DNA of 64,000 nucleotides, from assembly GCA_013153495.1 (NCBI GenBank), contig JAADEH010000008.1, positions 21,138 through 85,137 of the forward strand, written 5' to 3'. Position numbers and translations under genes: made by a program. The notes under the pieces were generated by a model, which ran no database searches, was not told where the DNA came from, and was given only the letters and a program-made list of their open reading frames with translations. The DNA comes from Aquificota bacterium (GTDB lineage Bacteria > Aquificota > Aquificia > Aquificales > Aquificaceae). Positions 32,298-42,444 of the stretch are shown piece after piece; within the stretch, counting starts at the first letter, position 1; each line of letters begins with the position of its first letter.

Positions 32298-33068
32298 TCA
32301 GGTGGCTACTTTTTCCTCTTCCTCCTCCACCCACTTGTTTTCCTCAGCCATCTTTATGGTGTATTTGATAACTTCCATGTTCTTGGCGAGGAGTTCCTGC
32401 TTCTTCTTAAACTTCTTCTCTATGGCGGAGTCGAGAGCTGTCGTTCCACCGGAAGCAACGAAGCTACCTCCGAGGAACCTCTCTATGAGAGCCTTTTCTA
32501 TGTGCTCGAGGGTAACGAGCTTAGTTATGCCGAAGAACAGTCCTATCATCGCCATGTTGGTGGCGAGTTCGGTTCCCGCTATGTCCCTCGCTATCTGAGT
32601 TGCGGGTATCATGAATATCCTCGCATTCAGCTCTTCGAGAACCTTCTTGTCCTCGTCGGGGATTATGTCGGCGTCGGAGTTTATTATGACCATTCCGTTT
32701 GGTTTTAGACCCGTGTAGAAGGGCATCGTGTAGGACTTACCGTGGGTGATAACCTGCGGGTGGTAAATCATTATCACGTTGGGATAAACGACTTCACCCA
32801 CTTCGTAAATAGGTTGGTCCGAAGCTCTGACGTAAGCCTCAACGGGAGCCATCCTTTTCTCGGAACCGAAGAAGGGAACCAGAGATGCGTATTTACCCGC
32901 AGCTGACATAGCGTTACCGAGAATGTGGGCGGAGGTAACGACCCCCTGCCCACCGACACCGGCTATCCTGATGTTATACCTTTTCATTTTTGAACCTCCT
33001 GCTTTGCCTTTTCCTTCTCCTTCCTCTCTATCTCCTCGAGGTATTCCTTGACCTCGTCGGTCATCCAC
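32298..33068 (-). CDS. forG: 2-oxoacid:ferredoxin oxidoreductase, gamma subunit
   Basis: 256 residues as first written; the family start is more likely MKRYNIRIAGVGGQGVVTSAHILG, at residue 28 (start 32987, no overlap with forB). GVGGQGVVTSA is the gamma-domain signature. Residues 1-27 (MDDRRGQGIPRGDREEGEGK...) are charged and lie in the forB 3' end, so they are probably not translated. A C-terminal charged helix (EENKWVEEEEEKVAT) follows the domain. Confidence 0.82.
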   Translation of the reverse strand: MDDRRGQGIPRGDREEGEGKGKAGGSKMKRYNIRIAGVGGQGVVTSAHILGNAMSAAGKYASLVPFFGSEKRMAPVEAYVRASDQPIYEVGEVVYPNVIMIYHPQVITHGKSYTMPFYTGLKPNGMVIINSDADIIPDEDKKVLEELNARIFMIPATQIARDIAGTELATNMAMIGLFFGITKLVTLEHIEKALIERFLGGSFVASGGTTALDSAIEKKFKKKQELLAKNMEVIKYTIKMAEENKWVEEEEEKVAT

Positions 33069-33865
33069 TCGTAGAACTTAAAGTCCTTCTTCTCCCTTGC
33101 CCTTGCGTCAGCGAGGACCTCTCTTGTGGGTATGGAGTATTCAATGTTGCAGGAGGTGTAGGCGTGTATGAAGGTGGGTCCGAACTCCCTCGCGGCGAGT
33201 ATAGCCCTTCTTATGACCTTGGCTATCCTTTTGGGGTTTGTGGGAGAAATCCTTGCAACGTAAACGCATCCTGCGGTCTGAGCAAGCTCAACGGCGTTTA
33301 TCTTGTCAAACTGCTTACCTTTGGGAGCCATCTTTAGCTGTATCCCTTTCGGAGACATTCCGCTTTCCTGACCCCCGGTGTTTCCATAGACCTCGTTATC
33401 AACCATTATTGTGGTGAACTTTTCCCTTCTGAACCAAGAGTGCATCGTCATTCCGAAACCTATGTCCATAAGACCACCGTCTCCCGCTATAACTACAACG
33501 TCCTTAACCTTATCGGGGAACCTGATAGACAGTGCCCTCTTGAGACCGGAGGCAACCGCGTTCGTGTCTCCGTAGTTTCCGTATATGAAGGGAACCGCTG
33601 CCTGAGATAGGGCGAGCCTTGCACATCCCGCTGTTCCGAGAACTATGGTGTCTTCCGGATTGGGAAGCGCTGCGTAAAACACCCTTATGAAGTAAGCCAT
33701 GTAGCACCCTGCACACATGGGGTGCTCTTCGACCAGTTCCTTGAACTGACCGAGTTGCATTACATCAACTTGCTTTCCGAATTGCCCGAAGGTAACCAGG
33801 TCAACGTAGTCCCTGGGCATGTATTTTTCAAATCCCGGAGAAATCTTGACGTATTCAAGTCCCAT
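32984..33865 (-). CDS. forB: 2-oxoacid:ferredoxin oxidoreductase, beta (TPP-binding) subunit
   Basis: 293 residues. TPP/Mg motif GDGGLMDIGFGM...MVDNEVYGNTGGQ (GDG to N about 30 residues later). CxxC in HPMCAGCYM fits a cluster or structural site. Catalyses, with the alpha subunit, decarboxylation of the 2-oxoacid in one direction and reductive carboxylation in the reductive TCA cycle. Substrate (2-oxoglutarate or pyruvate) cannot be read directly. Confidence 0.88.
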   Translation of the reverse strand: MGLEYVKISPGFEKYMPRDYVDLVTFGQFGKQVDVMQLGQFKELVEEHPMCAGCYMAYFIRVFYAALPNPEDTIVLGTAGCARLALSQAAVPFIYGNYGDTNAVASGLKRALSIRFPDKVKDVVVIAGDGGLMDIGFGMTMHSWFRREKFTTIMVDNEVYGNTGGQESGMSPKGIQLKMAPKGKQFDKINAVELAQTAGCVYVARISPTNPKRIAKVIRRAILAAREFGPTFIHAYTSCNIEYSIPTREVLADARAREKKDFKFYEWMTDEVKEYLEEIERKEKEKAKQEVQK

Positions 33866-33887
33866 AACTGCACCTCCTTACAAAATT

Positions 33888-35054
33888 TTAGGCGTAAGTC
33901 CTCTCTCTCTTAATACCGAGAGCCTTGTATATTTCCTCCATTATAAGCTCAACGGGAAGGGTCATTCCACCATAGACCCTCGGCCCGTCAACAACTATAC
34001 CGCTGTTGGGTATGACAGCCTTGACCTCTTTGGCGAGCCAACCCACTATGTTGTGCTCGGGAACTATAACCGCTTTGGCATTCTTGAGAGCCTCCCTTAT
34101 CTCCTTTTCGGGGAAGGGTCTGAGGGACTTTACCTTTATGAGTCCCACGTTCAGTCCTTCCTGCTCCGCATACCTTTGGGCTTCCCTTCCCTGCGCTGCG
34201 GCACATCCGGAGGCGACTATGAAAACGTCAGCCTTGGGATTAACGACCTCTATGGGTCCACCGAGGTAGTGGTATATCCACTTCATAGCTCTTCTGTTTG
34301 CAGACCAGACTTCCTGTTGCCATACAGCGTGGATAAGATAGCTCATGAAGTTGGACTTCTGAACCGGAGCATCCCTCTGAATTCTTGCAGGAGGTATCTC
34401 ACAGTCGGTAGGAGGAACCGGTGCTTTGTAGGGGTCCCTCGGGGGTAACTTCATGTCTTCCGGGGGAAGCTCAACGTATCCCTTAGCGTGGGTAACGAAG
34501 AAACCTTCGGTTGCAACAACCACGGGGAGATACACGTCAACCTTTTCGGATATGGGGAAGCCTGCTAAGGTAAAGTCAAACACGTCCTGCTGGTTCTCCG
34601 CATGGAGCACGACGAGACCGGAGTGAAGCAGGTAGGCTATTTCCACGTTGTCGGGCTGTATGGAGAGGGGTGCGTTAACGACCCTGGTCATTATTCCCAA
34701 GACGACGGGTATCCTGTGTCCGGGCCAGGACACTATAGCTTCAAGTCCTCTCAAGAGTCCCGGTCCTGAAGTTGCCGAGAAGGCTCTTGCACCTCCTCTG
34801 ACGGCACCCGCTATGGCGGACATAGCTCCGTATTCCTCTTCCGCTCTGTAGTAGTCCTTAACGTATCCTTGGGCAAACAGGTCTCCGACCAGGTGCATAG
34901 TCTCGGATTGGGGAGTTATCGGGTAAGCTATCGCTATATCTACATTAGCTCTCTTGACAGCTTCTGCAAAAGCCTGAGAGCCGGTTATAAACTTCCTCTC
35001 CCTCGGAGCCTCTAATATAAGGTGTTCAGGCTCAACAACTCTCTGCTCGGGCAT
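33888..35054 (-). CDS. forA: 2-oxoacid:ferredoxin oxidoreductase, alpha subunit
   Basis: 388 residues, POR-type alpha chain: AIAYPITPQSETMHLVGD near the start, AIAGAVRGGARAFSATSGPGL, then the domain II region (ADVFIVASGCAAAQG) and VPEHNIVGWLAKEVKAV. Forms the CO2-fixing active site with ForB. Strong Shine-Dalgarno (AGGAGGT). Confidence 0.9.
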   Translation of the reverse strand: MPEQRVVEPEHLILEAPRERKFITGSQAFAEAVKRANVDIAIAYPITPQSETMHLVGDLFAQGYVKDYYRAEEEYGAMSAIAGAVRGGARAFSATSGPGLLRGLEAIVSWPGHRIPVVLGIMTRVVNAPLSIQPDNVEIAYLLHSGLVVLHAENQQDVFDFTLAGFPISEKVDVYLPVVVATEGFFVTHAKGYVELPPEDMKLPPRDPYKAPVPPTDCEIPPARIQRDAPVQKSNFMSYLIHAVWQQEVWSANRRAMKWIYHYLGGPIEVVNPKADVFIVASGCAAAQGREAQRYAEQEGLNVGLIKVKSLRPFPEKEIREALKNAKAVIVPEHNIVGWLAKEVKAVIPNSGIVVDGPRVYGGMTLPVELIMEEIYKALGIKRERTYA

Positions 35055-35071
35055 ATCACACCTCCTAAAAA

Positions 35072-35791
35072 TTACTCGCTTTCTTCAACAACTTCGCCCT
35101 TCCTGGGCATAAGCAGAGCTGCATACTCTCCAAAGTCCAGAGGAGATATCTTGGTCCAATCTTCCTTGGGAAGGGAGGGGTTTTCCGGCGGGAGTTTGGG
35201 TTCCCACTCAATTCCGAGTTCCTTTCTGACCTGAACGAGGACATCCTTGAACTTTCTTATCTCCTCAGCGTGAACGTCTCTGAGAGACACCATTGCATCC
35301 TCGTGCCCCATCTCAGCACACAGCGCTATGGTAAAGCAGTTGGTTCCTGCCCTTATCATTCTCAGGGAAAGGTTCGCGTAGTGGCAGTGAACACCCACGA
35401 ATATGCACGCTTCTATCTTGTTGTGGAGTATGGTCAGGTTGGGGTGGTTGGGGTTTATCTCCGCTTCCGGGTCTATCTTGGGATACTTGGGTCTGTAGTC
35501 AGGCATGGGGATTATCCTGCAGTTGGGTATCTCCATAGCGAGTTCCAGAACAGCCTTTGCCTTTTCCATTGCCCCTGCGTTCCAACCCCACAGGACTAAG
35601 GGTCCGGGGAATATGGTCGGGTTCCTTCTGGTGAGCATAGCCTTTGCCGCTTCACGCATTGCGGTTTCTTCGTCAACTATCTCACCGTATAGGAGGGCTT
35701 TACCCGGGGGTGGCAGTTCAACACCCATAAAGGCGCCCGGAGTGGGCATATAACCTGATGGTCCCGGCGTGATAAGTTTCTCTTTATCCAT
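35072..35791 (-). CDS. forD: 2-oxoacid:ferredoxin oxidoreductase, accessory subunit ForD
   Basis: 239 residues. No cluster motif; the core FPGPLVLWGWNAGAMEKAKAVLELAMEIPNCRIIPM has the Rossmann-like look of the epsilon domain of CO dehydrogenase. HCHYANLSLRMIRAGTNCFTIALCAEMGHEDA follows. It heads the operon, in the place of ForD in five-subunit enzymes. Preceded by a Shine-Dalgarno (GGAGG) and the promoter at 35829-35857. Confidence 0.75.
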   Translation of the reverse strand: MDKEKLITPGPSGYMPTPGAFMGVELPPPGKALLYGEIVDEETAMREAAKAMLTRRNPTIFPGPLVLWGWNAGAMEKAKAVLELAMEIPNCRIIPMPDYRPKYPKIDPEAEINPNHPNLTILHNKIEACIFVGVHCHYANLSLRMIRAGTNCFTIALCAEMGHEDAMVSLRDVHAEEIRKFKDVLVQVRKELGIEWEPKLPPENPSLPKEDWTKISPLDFGEYAALLMPRKGEVVEESE

Positions 35792-35828
35792 TACTTGAAC
35801 CTCCGCTCTCTTTTGCAGGAATGCCTAC

Positions 35829-35857
35829 AATTTATAAGGATTTCCTTATATTGTCAA
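35829..35857 (-). promoter_or_regulatory. forDABGE promoter with an operator-like palindrome in the spacer
   Basis: On the minus strand, TTGACA (35852-35857), a 17-nt spacer and TAAATT (35829-35834). The spacer and -10 contain the perfect inverted repeat TATAAGG-ATTT-CCTTATA (35833-35850), ideally placed for repression. A second TTGACA copy at 35876-35881 gives a repeated TTGACAxATAT element. The leader is about 30 nt and includes a Shine-Dalgarno. Confidence 0.7.
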
Positions 35858-35901
35858 GGCAAAAAGTATGAGATATGTCAACAGCATAAAACATCGTTTT
35901 A

Positions 35902-37721
<1,820 letters not shown>

Positions 37722-37800
37722 TTAGGTAGTTCATAAAAAATTAATAACAACCTCAGCGGATAACAATATGACAAAGACTATGATATGGGGAAGCCCTCAG

Positions 37801-37814
37801 AAAGCGCAAGCTTT
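37801..37814 (-). terminator. Weak hairpin between the small secreted protein and thiC
   Basis: AAAGC-GCAA-GCTTT, a 5-bp inverted repeat just downstream of the stop of the 37832-38077 gene (minus strand). The following sequence is not a clear T-run, so at most a weak terminator. Confidence 0.3.
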
Positions 37815-37831
37815 TAGTCAATAACTTACAT

Positions 37832-38077
37832 CTACTCCTCGGTGCACCATATTGTAAAGTCCCCGCTCTCTTTGTGCCCGGGGCGTTCTATGAGTATGCA
37901 TAAAAGCTTTTTATTATCAATCTTTACCTTGCACTTGTAAAATCCTTCTAAATATCTCCACCTTGAAAAGGGATAGTCAATTCTGGCATCTTCTATCTCC
38001 TTACAGCGCATGTAATCCTTAGAGTAGCCTGTTCCGAACACCAGCAGAAGAAATCCTAAAGCAAGGATTACCCTCAT
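37832..38077 (-). CDS. Small secreted cysteine-containing protein
   Basis: 81 residues: signal peptide about 1-19, then a mature domain of about 60 residues with four cysteines (about 25, 49, 60, 78) that could form two disulfides. Ends DFTIWCTEE. No family recognised. Its ATG overlaps the thiO stop by 4 nt. Confidence 0.55.
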   Translation of the reverse strand: MRVILALGFLLLVFGTGYSKDYMRCKEIEDARIDYPFSRWRYLEGFYKCKVKIDNKKLLCILIERPGHKESGDFTIWCTEE

Positions 38078-39135
38078 GTTTTGAACCTCCCGTCGGAGAA
38101 TTTATCGAAGTAGGGAGAAACTACACCTCTTTCCACAAAGTCCAAGATTAACTTAGCGCTTATGGGTGCCCACAGTATCCCGTTCCTGTAGTGTCCCACC
38201 AAATAGGCAAAGTTTTCACCGAGCTTGAGTATTGGTTTTTCGTCGGGAGTTGCAGGTCTGAACCCTACCTTGACACTCAGAAACTCAGCCCCTTCCATAG
38301 AGGGGATAACCTTAATTGACCCCTCCGCAAGGGACTTAACACCACCGAGGGTAGGTCTTCTGTCAAAACCGGCATCTTCCGAGGTAGCACCTATGAGTAT
38401 GTGGTTTTCCTTGGGTATTATGTAGGCAAGCTTTGAGTAATACACCTTATCCAGCTCAAGACCCTTAACCTTGAGTATCTGTCCCTTCACAGGGAAAACG
38501 GGGAGTTTTAAAAGCTGTCTGCTCCAGGAGCCGGTGGCGAAAACGTAAAAATCCGCTCTGTAGGTTTCACGATAACCTTTTACGCTTTCTACTCTGCCAT
38601 CTTTTAGCTCAACTTCCGTTATGTCATCTATGAGTATCTTTATCTTCAGGTTCTCGCAGGCAAAGAGAAGTGCATCCATCAGCTTCTCCGCATCTACATT
38701 GCCCTCTTCCTCAAACAAAACTCCTCCCATTAAAGTTTTTGAAAGCAGAGGCTCTCTTTTAAAAAGCTCTTCTACCTCCAGCTTTTGAAAGCTAATACCG
38801 AGGCGTGCATAGAGGCTCAACTTCTTTTCTATAAGGGAAAGTTCCTCCTGGTCCACCGCAAGCCTGAGTATGCCGTTGCGGTTAAAGTAGATGCTGAGCC
38901 TTGCCACGTCGCTCAGTCTATCTATAAAGTCCGAATAAAGGGAGAGGCTTTCCCTTGAGAATTCAAGCAGGTCCCCCTCTAAGCCTTCCGAGTAGGGTGC
39001 GAGCATTCCACCTGCAACCCATGAAGTTCCCTCCTCATAATTTCTCGTTATTACGCGAACTCTGTGTCCGGCAAGGGCAAGTTCAAAGGCTGTGGAAAGC
39101 CCTATTACACCGCTTCCGATTATAAGAATATTCAT
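38074..39135 (-). CDS. thiO: Glycine oxidase ThiO (DAO-family FAD enzyme)
   Basis: 353 residues. Dinucleotide-binding NILIIGSGVIGLSTAFELALAGHRVRVI at the N-terminus and the DAO fold throughout, with VGFRPATPDEKPILKLG and the terminal GHYRNGILWAPISAKLI typical of ThiO. Supplies dehydroglycine for the thiazole of thiamin in aerobes. A TATATT (minus, 39144-39149) lies 8 nt before the ATG with no Shine-Dalgarno. thiC lies downstream on the same strand. Confidence 0.9.
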   Translation of the reverse strand: MNILIIGSGVIGLSTAFELALAGHRVRVITRNYEEGTSWVAGGMLAPYSEGLEGDLLEFSRESLSLYSDFIDRLSDVARLSIYFNRNGILRLAVDQEELSLIEKKLSLYARLGISFQKLEVEELFKREPLLSKTLMGGVLFEEEGNVDAEKLMDALLFACENLKIKILIDDITEVELKDGRVESVKGYRETYRADFYVFATGSWSRQLLKLPVFPVKGQILKVKGLELDKVYYSKLAYIIPKENHILIGATSEDAGFDRRPTLGGVKSLAEGSIKVIPSMEGAEFLSVKVGFRPATPDEKPILKLGENFAYLVGHYRNGILWAPISAKLILDFVERGVVSPYFDKFSDGRFKT

Positions 39136-39157
39136 AGGTTTTTAATATAAAACAGAG

Positions 39158-39171
39158 ACCGCTTACGCGGT
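39158..39171. repeat. ACCGC-TTAC-GCGGT hairpin, copy 3 (between thiO and cstA)
   Basis: 5-bp inverted repeat in the divergent thiO/cstA intergenic region, followed directly by TTTTATAAT, so it abuts the cstA -10 (39174-39179). Here the element could act as an operator or a start-proximal RNA hairpin. Confidence 0.6.
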
Positions 39172-39186
39172 TTTATAATCTCAGTT

Positions 39187-40863
39187 ATGAGCGCTTTGGG
39201 AGTAATTGCCTTCGCTCTTCTTATGTATGGAGTGGGATTTTTCTTTTACTCAAGGTATCTCTCTCAAAAGGTTTTCGGACTTGACGATAGCAGGAAGACA
39301 CCGGCTCACGAGCTTGAGGACGGGGTAGATTATGTCCCCACCAACAAGTGGATACTCTTGGGACATCACTTTACCTCCATAACGGGTGCGGGTCCCATAG
39401 TTGGTCCGGCCATAGCGGTTATATGGGGGTGGGTTCCAGCACTGCTCTGGGTAGTCCTCGGTGCGGTCTTCATAGGTGCGGTGCACGACTTTGGAGCTTT
39501 GGTAACCTCCATAAGACACAAGGGTAGGTCTATAGGAACTATTCTCGGAGAGTATGCGGGTGAGCGTGCGAGGGTTCTATTTCTACTTCTGATACTCGCT
39601 TTAGCTGTGCTCGTGAATGCGGTCTTCGCTTACGTGATAGCCTTGCTCTTTACCAAGTTTCCCTCGAGCGTTATCCCTGCCTGGGCTATAATCCCTCTGG
39701 CGCTGACCTTCGGGTATTCGGTCTATAAACTCAGGGTCAACTTTCTGATACCGACGGTTTTCTTCCTCGCTCTTCTATACGCTTCCATGTTCCTGGGGAA
39801 GGCTTACCCCGTTGATATTTCTTCTCTTGCAGGGTTTTTAGGTTTGGAACCTATAATGCTCTGGATACTTATACTCTTTACCTACACTTTCTTTGCCTCT
39901 TCCCTTCCCGTGTGGCTACTTCTCCAGCCGAGGGATTTCCTCAACGGACTTCAGGTGGTTATTCTCCTCTTTCTCATATACATCGGTGCTCTCGTAGCCA
40001 ATCCGACCATAGTAGCACCCGCGGTAAACCCCTCCCCCGAGGGGGCACCTCCCATGTTTCCCTTTCTGTTTATAACAATTGCCTGCGGAGCTTTGAGCGG
40101 GTTTCATGCTCTCGTCTCTTCGGGGACGTCTTCCAAACAGCTCTATCGTGAGAGCGATGCCAGAACGGTGGGATACTTGGGCTTTTTGGGAGAAAGCTCC
40201 CTTGCGGTTGCGGTCATATTAGCCTGCACTGCGGGCATAGCCATGTTCTCTGCTGACAGATTTGCTGAGCTTTACAGCTCTTGGGCTGTTATAAAGAAAT
40301 CCGCTGTTCCCGCTGTAGTAGAAGGGGGTGCTAACCTTATCTCCTCTCTCGGAATTCCTCTCGACTTGGGAAAAACTCTCATAGCCACATTGATAGTTCT
40401 CTTTGCGGCGACTACTATGGACACCAGCGTGAGAATTCAGAGGTATATACTCAACGAACTCGGGCAAATATACTCGATAAAGCCTCTGAGGAATGCGTGG
40501 TTTGCCTCTTTGGTTGCGGTTCTCACCTCCATGGCTCTCGTCCTTGCCAAGGAAGGGGGTAAGGGAGGCTTGGTGTTCTGGCCTGTGTTCGGAGCTGCAA
40601 ATCAGCTCTTGGCTGGGCTGGCACTCCTCGTAACGTTCCTGTATTTGAGAAGGTCCAACAGACCCACCCTACCTATTCTCATACCCCTTTTAGGGGTGCT
40701 CGTAATAACCTCAACGGCTATGTTTATGAACGCGGTAAACAATGCAATCAGGGGCGATTATCTCCTCTCCACCGTTAGCGGGATTATCCTTATCCTTGAG
40801 GTAGCTATAATCTTGGAAGCCATTAAAGCTATCAGGTCCGAGAGGGTGGAGGCAGAGGTGTGA
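39187..40863 (+). CDS. cstA: CstA-family peptide/pyruvate transporter
   Basis: 558 residues, about 15 membrane helices. Conserved CstA segments: [44 protein letters not shown] and [16 protein letters not shown]. The short form without the second C-terminal domain. TATAAT at 39174-39179 lies 7 nt before the ATG, no Shine-Dalgarno. Overlaps the next gene by 4 nt. Confidence 0.92.
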   Translation: MSALGVIAFALLMYGVGFFFYSRYLSQKVFGLDDSRKTPAHELEDGVDYVPTNKWILLGHHFTSITGAGPIVGPAIAVIWGWVPALLWVVLGAVFIGAVHDFGALVTSIRHKGRSIGTILGEYAGERARVLFLLLILALAVLVNAVFAYVIALLFTKFPSSVIPAWAIIPLALTFGYSVYKLRVNFLIPTVFFLALLYASMFLGKAYPVDISSLAGFLGLEPIMLWILILFTYTFFASSLPVWLLLQPRDFLNGLQVVILLFLIYIGALVANPTIVAPAVNPSPEGAPPMFPFLFITIACGALSGFHALVSSGTSSKQLYRESDARTVGYLGFLGESSLAVAVILACTAGIAMFSADRFAELYSSWAVIKKSAVPAVVEGGANLISSLGIPLDLGKTLIATLIVLFAATTMDTSVRIQRYILNELGQIYSIKPLRNAWFASLVAVLTSMALVLAKEGGKGGLVFWPVFGAANQLLAGLALLVTFLYLRRSNRPTLPILIPLLGVLVITSTAMFMNAVNNAIRGDYLLSTVSGIILILEVAIILEAIKAIRSERVEAEV

Positions 40864-41102
40864 AACTGGGAGAGGTGCTGAAGGAGTTTTACAGGTTAAA
40901 GTTCGGTCAGGGCTTTGCCCGCGAAGCGAGAAAGCTGGACGAGGTCTTCCTCTTTTTCCTGTTTTCCGACTACTTTGGGCTTCCCAATCCTTACAAACTT
41001 CTCCTTTTAGAAGCCTATCCCTTTTTACTCGAGGATTTTCACCGGTGGCACAAAAGGATGGGTCTTGAGCACTCACCTTTGGAGTGGATAAGGTGTTGTT
41101 GA
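40860..41102 (+). CDS. Cory-CC-star protein (CstA-associated)
   Basis: 80 residues ending Cys-Cys immediately before the stop (EWIRCC-stop), the naming feature of the cory-CC-star family, whose genes accompany short CstA genes. The rest is helical and aromatic ([26 protein letters not shown]). Overlaps cstA by 4 nt. The function of the terminal cysteines is unknown. Confidence 0.8.
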   Translation: MKLGEVLKEFYRLKFGQGFAREARKLDEVFLFFLFSDYFGLPNPYKLLLLEAYPFLLEDFHRWHKRMGLEHSPLEWIRCC

Positions 41103-41131
41103 GAGGTTATATTAATTAGAGGAGGTTTGGA

Positions 41132-41311
41132 ATGCACTTTCCTTTTCCTTGGCAAATTGCTCTCGTCCTGTTGGTTATACTGGTAATCTTCGGTGCGTCC
41201 CGACTTCCGGAGTTGGGGAAGTCGCTCGGAGAGGGTATAAGGAACTTCAAGAAGGGTCTATCGGAAGAGGAAGAGGAAAATCCCAAATTGAATAAAAAGG
41301 AGGATGAGTGA
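41132..41311 (+). CDS. tatA: Twin-arginine translocase TatA-like protein 1
   Basis: 59 residues. ATG at 41132 after AGGAGG. One membrane helix (about 7-20), hinge [20 protein letters not shown], then an acidic tail. Together with the next gene it gives tandem TatA/E-type components; no tatC is in the window. The stop (TGA) overlaps the next ATG. Confidence 0.88.
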   Translation: MHFPFPWQIALVLLVILVIFGASRLPELGKSLGEGIRNFKKGLSEEEEENPKLNKKEDE

Positions 41312-41544
41312 TGCCCTTTATAGGAAACATTTCGGTGCCTGAACTTTTGATAATACTTGCTATAGTGTTCGTGCTGTTCGGTGCCTCAAGACTTCCAGAA
41401 GCGGGAAAGGCTCTCGGAGCGGGTATAAGGAACTTTAAGAAAGCTCTCTCCGGTGAGATTGAGGTGGAAGAGGAGAAAAAGATAAAGGAAGTTAAGGCGG
41501 AGGAGGTCAAAGAGGAGAAGAAGGAAGAGGCAAAGACCGGCTAA
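41311..41544 (+). CDS. tatA: Twin-arginine translocase TatA-like protein 2
   Basis: 77 residues from the ATG at 41311 (overlapping the preceding TGA as TGATG; a GTG 3 nt earlier is less likely). Membrane helix, then [24 protein letters not shown] and a Lys/Glu-rich tail. The two copies differ mostly in the N-terminus and tail length, as in TatA/TatB-like specialisation. Its last 4 nt overlap the convergent rsmI end. Confidence 0.88.
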   Translation: MPFIGNISVPELLIILAIVFVLFGASRLPEAGKALGAGIRNFKKALSGEIEVEEEKKIKEVKAEEVKEEKKEEAKTG

Positions 41545-42224
41545 TCAAATACTCTTTTGCGGGAGAAAACTATCACGACCTCCCCCTTTATCCGTTCCCT
41601 GCTTTCAAGTTCTTCTATAACCTCTGAAAGTTTCCCTCTTATGTATTCCTCATGAACTTTAGTCAGCTCCCTCGCAACGCATACGGAGACATCCCCGAAG
41701 ACCTCTCCGATTAAGCGTAGTGTCTTTATTGTCCTGTTAGGGGACTCGAAGAGTATGAAAGTTGTATCTTCACAGGCGATAAGCTCTTCAAAAAAGCCTT
41801 TCGTTCCCTTCTTTGGGGGAAAACCTAAGAAGGTGAACCTGTCGGTGGGAAGTCCCGAGCCTACCAGAGCAGTTATGGGAGCGGAGGGTCCGGGGAGCAC
41901 TTCTATTTCTATGTTTTCCTCTATGCACTTCCTTATAAGTCTGTATCCCGGGTCCGATACGGCGGGCATTCCTGCATCTGATACGAGGGCAACGTCGTGC
42001 TCTTCGAGGATTTTTATTATTCTTGGTATCTGTCTCTCTTCTTTGGGTTCGTAATAGGAGAGGAGCTTTTTATCCTTTATGTCGTAGTGATTTAGAAGTA
42101 TCTTGGTTCTTCTGGTGTCCTCACAGGCTATATAGTCCACCTCTTTTAGGACTTCCAAGGCTCTTAGGGTTATGTCTTTGAGGTTTCCTATCGGCGTGGG
42201 AACGACGAAGAGCTTTCCCATCAA
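41541..42224 (-). CDS. rsmI: 16S rRNA 2'-O-methyltransferase RsmI
   Basis: 227 residues. SAM-dependent methylation of C1402 of 16S rRNA. Family motifs: [33 protein letters not shown] and [16 protein letters not shown]. Lacks the extra C-terminal domain seen in some homologues. Overlaps the tautomerase gene by 4 nt. Confidence 0.95.
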   Translation of the reverse strand: MMGKLFVVPTPIGNLKDITLRALEVLKEVDYIACEDTRRTKILLNHYDIKDKKLLSYYEPKEERQIPRIIKILEEHDVALVSDAGMPAVSDPGYRLIRKCIEENIEIEVLPGPSAPITALVGSGLPTDRFTFLGFPPKKGTKGFFEELIACEDTTFILFESPNRTIKTLRLIGEVFGDVSVCVARELTKVHEEYIRGKLSEVIEELESRERIKGEVVIVFSRKRVFD

Positions 42225-42409
42225 TCCTTATCGGAGAGTAGTTTTCCTTCCTTTCCCCAGTTATCCCTGTCTATCTCCTCTATCACCACGTAGGTGGCGG
42301 AGGGAGGTTTGTTAGCAACCTCTTCGAGGAGCTTTGTTATCCCTTCAACTATCTTTCTCTTCTGGTCTTTGGTTAGCTTTCCCGCAACTTTGACGTTGAC
42401 ATAAGGCAT
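42221..42409 (-). CDS. 4-oxalocrotonate tautomerase family protein
   Basis: 62 residues. After Met removal Pro1 is the catalytic N-terminus (MPYVNVKVAGKLTKDQKRKIVEGITKLLEE), and Arg38-type EEIDRDNWGKEG is present. Substrate unknown. Overlaps rsmI by 4 nt. AGGA and a TAGGAT both lie close upstream of the start, so its initiation mode is ambiguous. Confidence 0.85.
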   Translation of the reverse strand: MPYVNVKVAGKLTKDQKRKIVEGITKLLEEVANKPPSATYVVIEEIDRDNWGKEGKLLSDKD

Positions 42410-42444
42410 GTTTATTATCCTACCACTCTCATATACTTTCTGCT

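Noticed and set aside
32988..33068. First 27 residues of the longer forG ORF
   Set aside because: They overlap the end of forB, are low-complexity and charged, and precede the normal family start MKRYNIRIAG.
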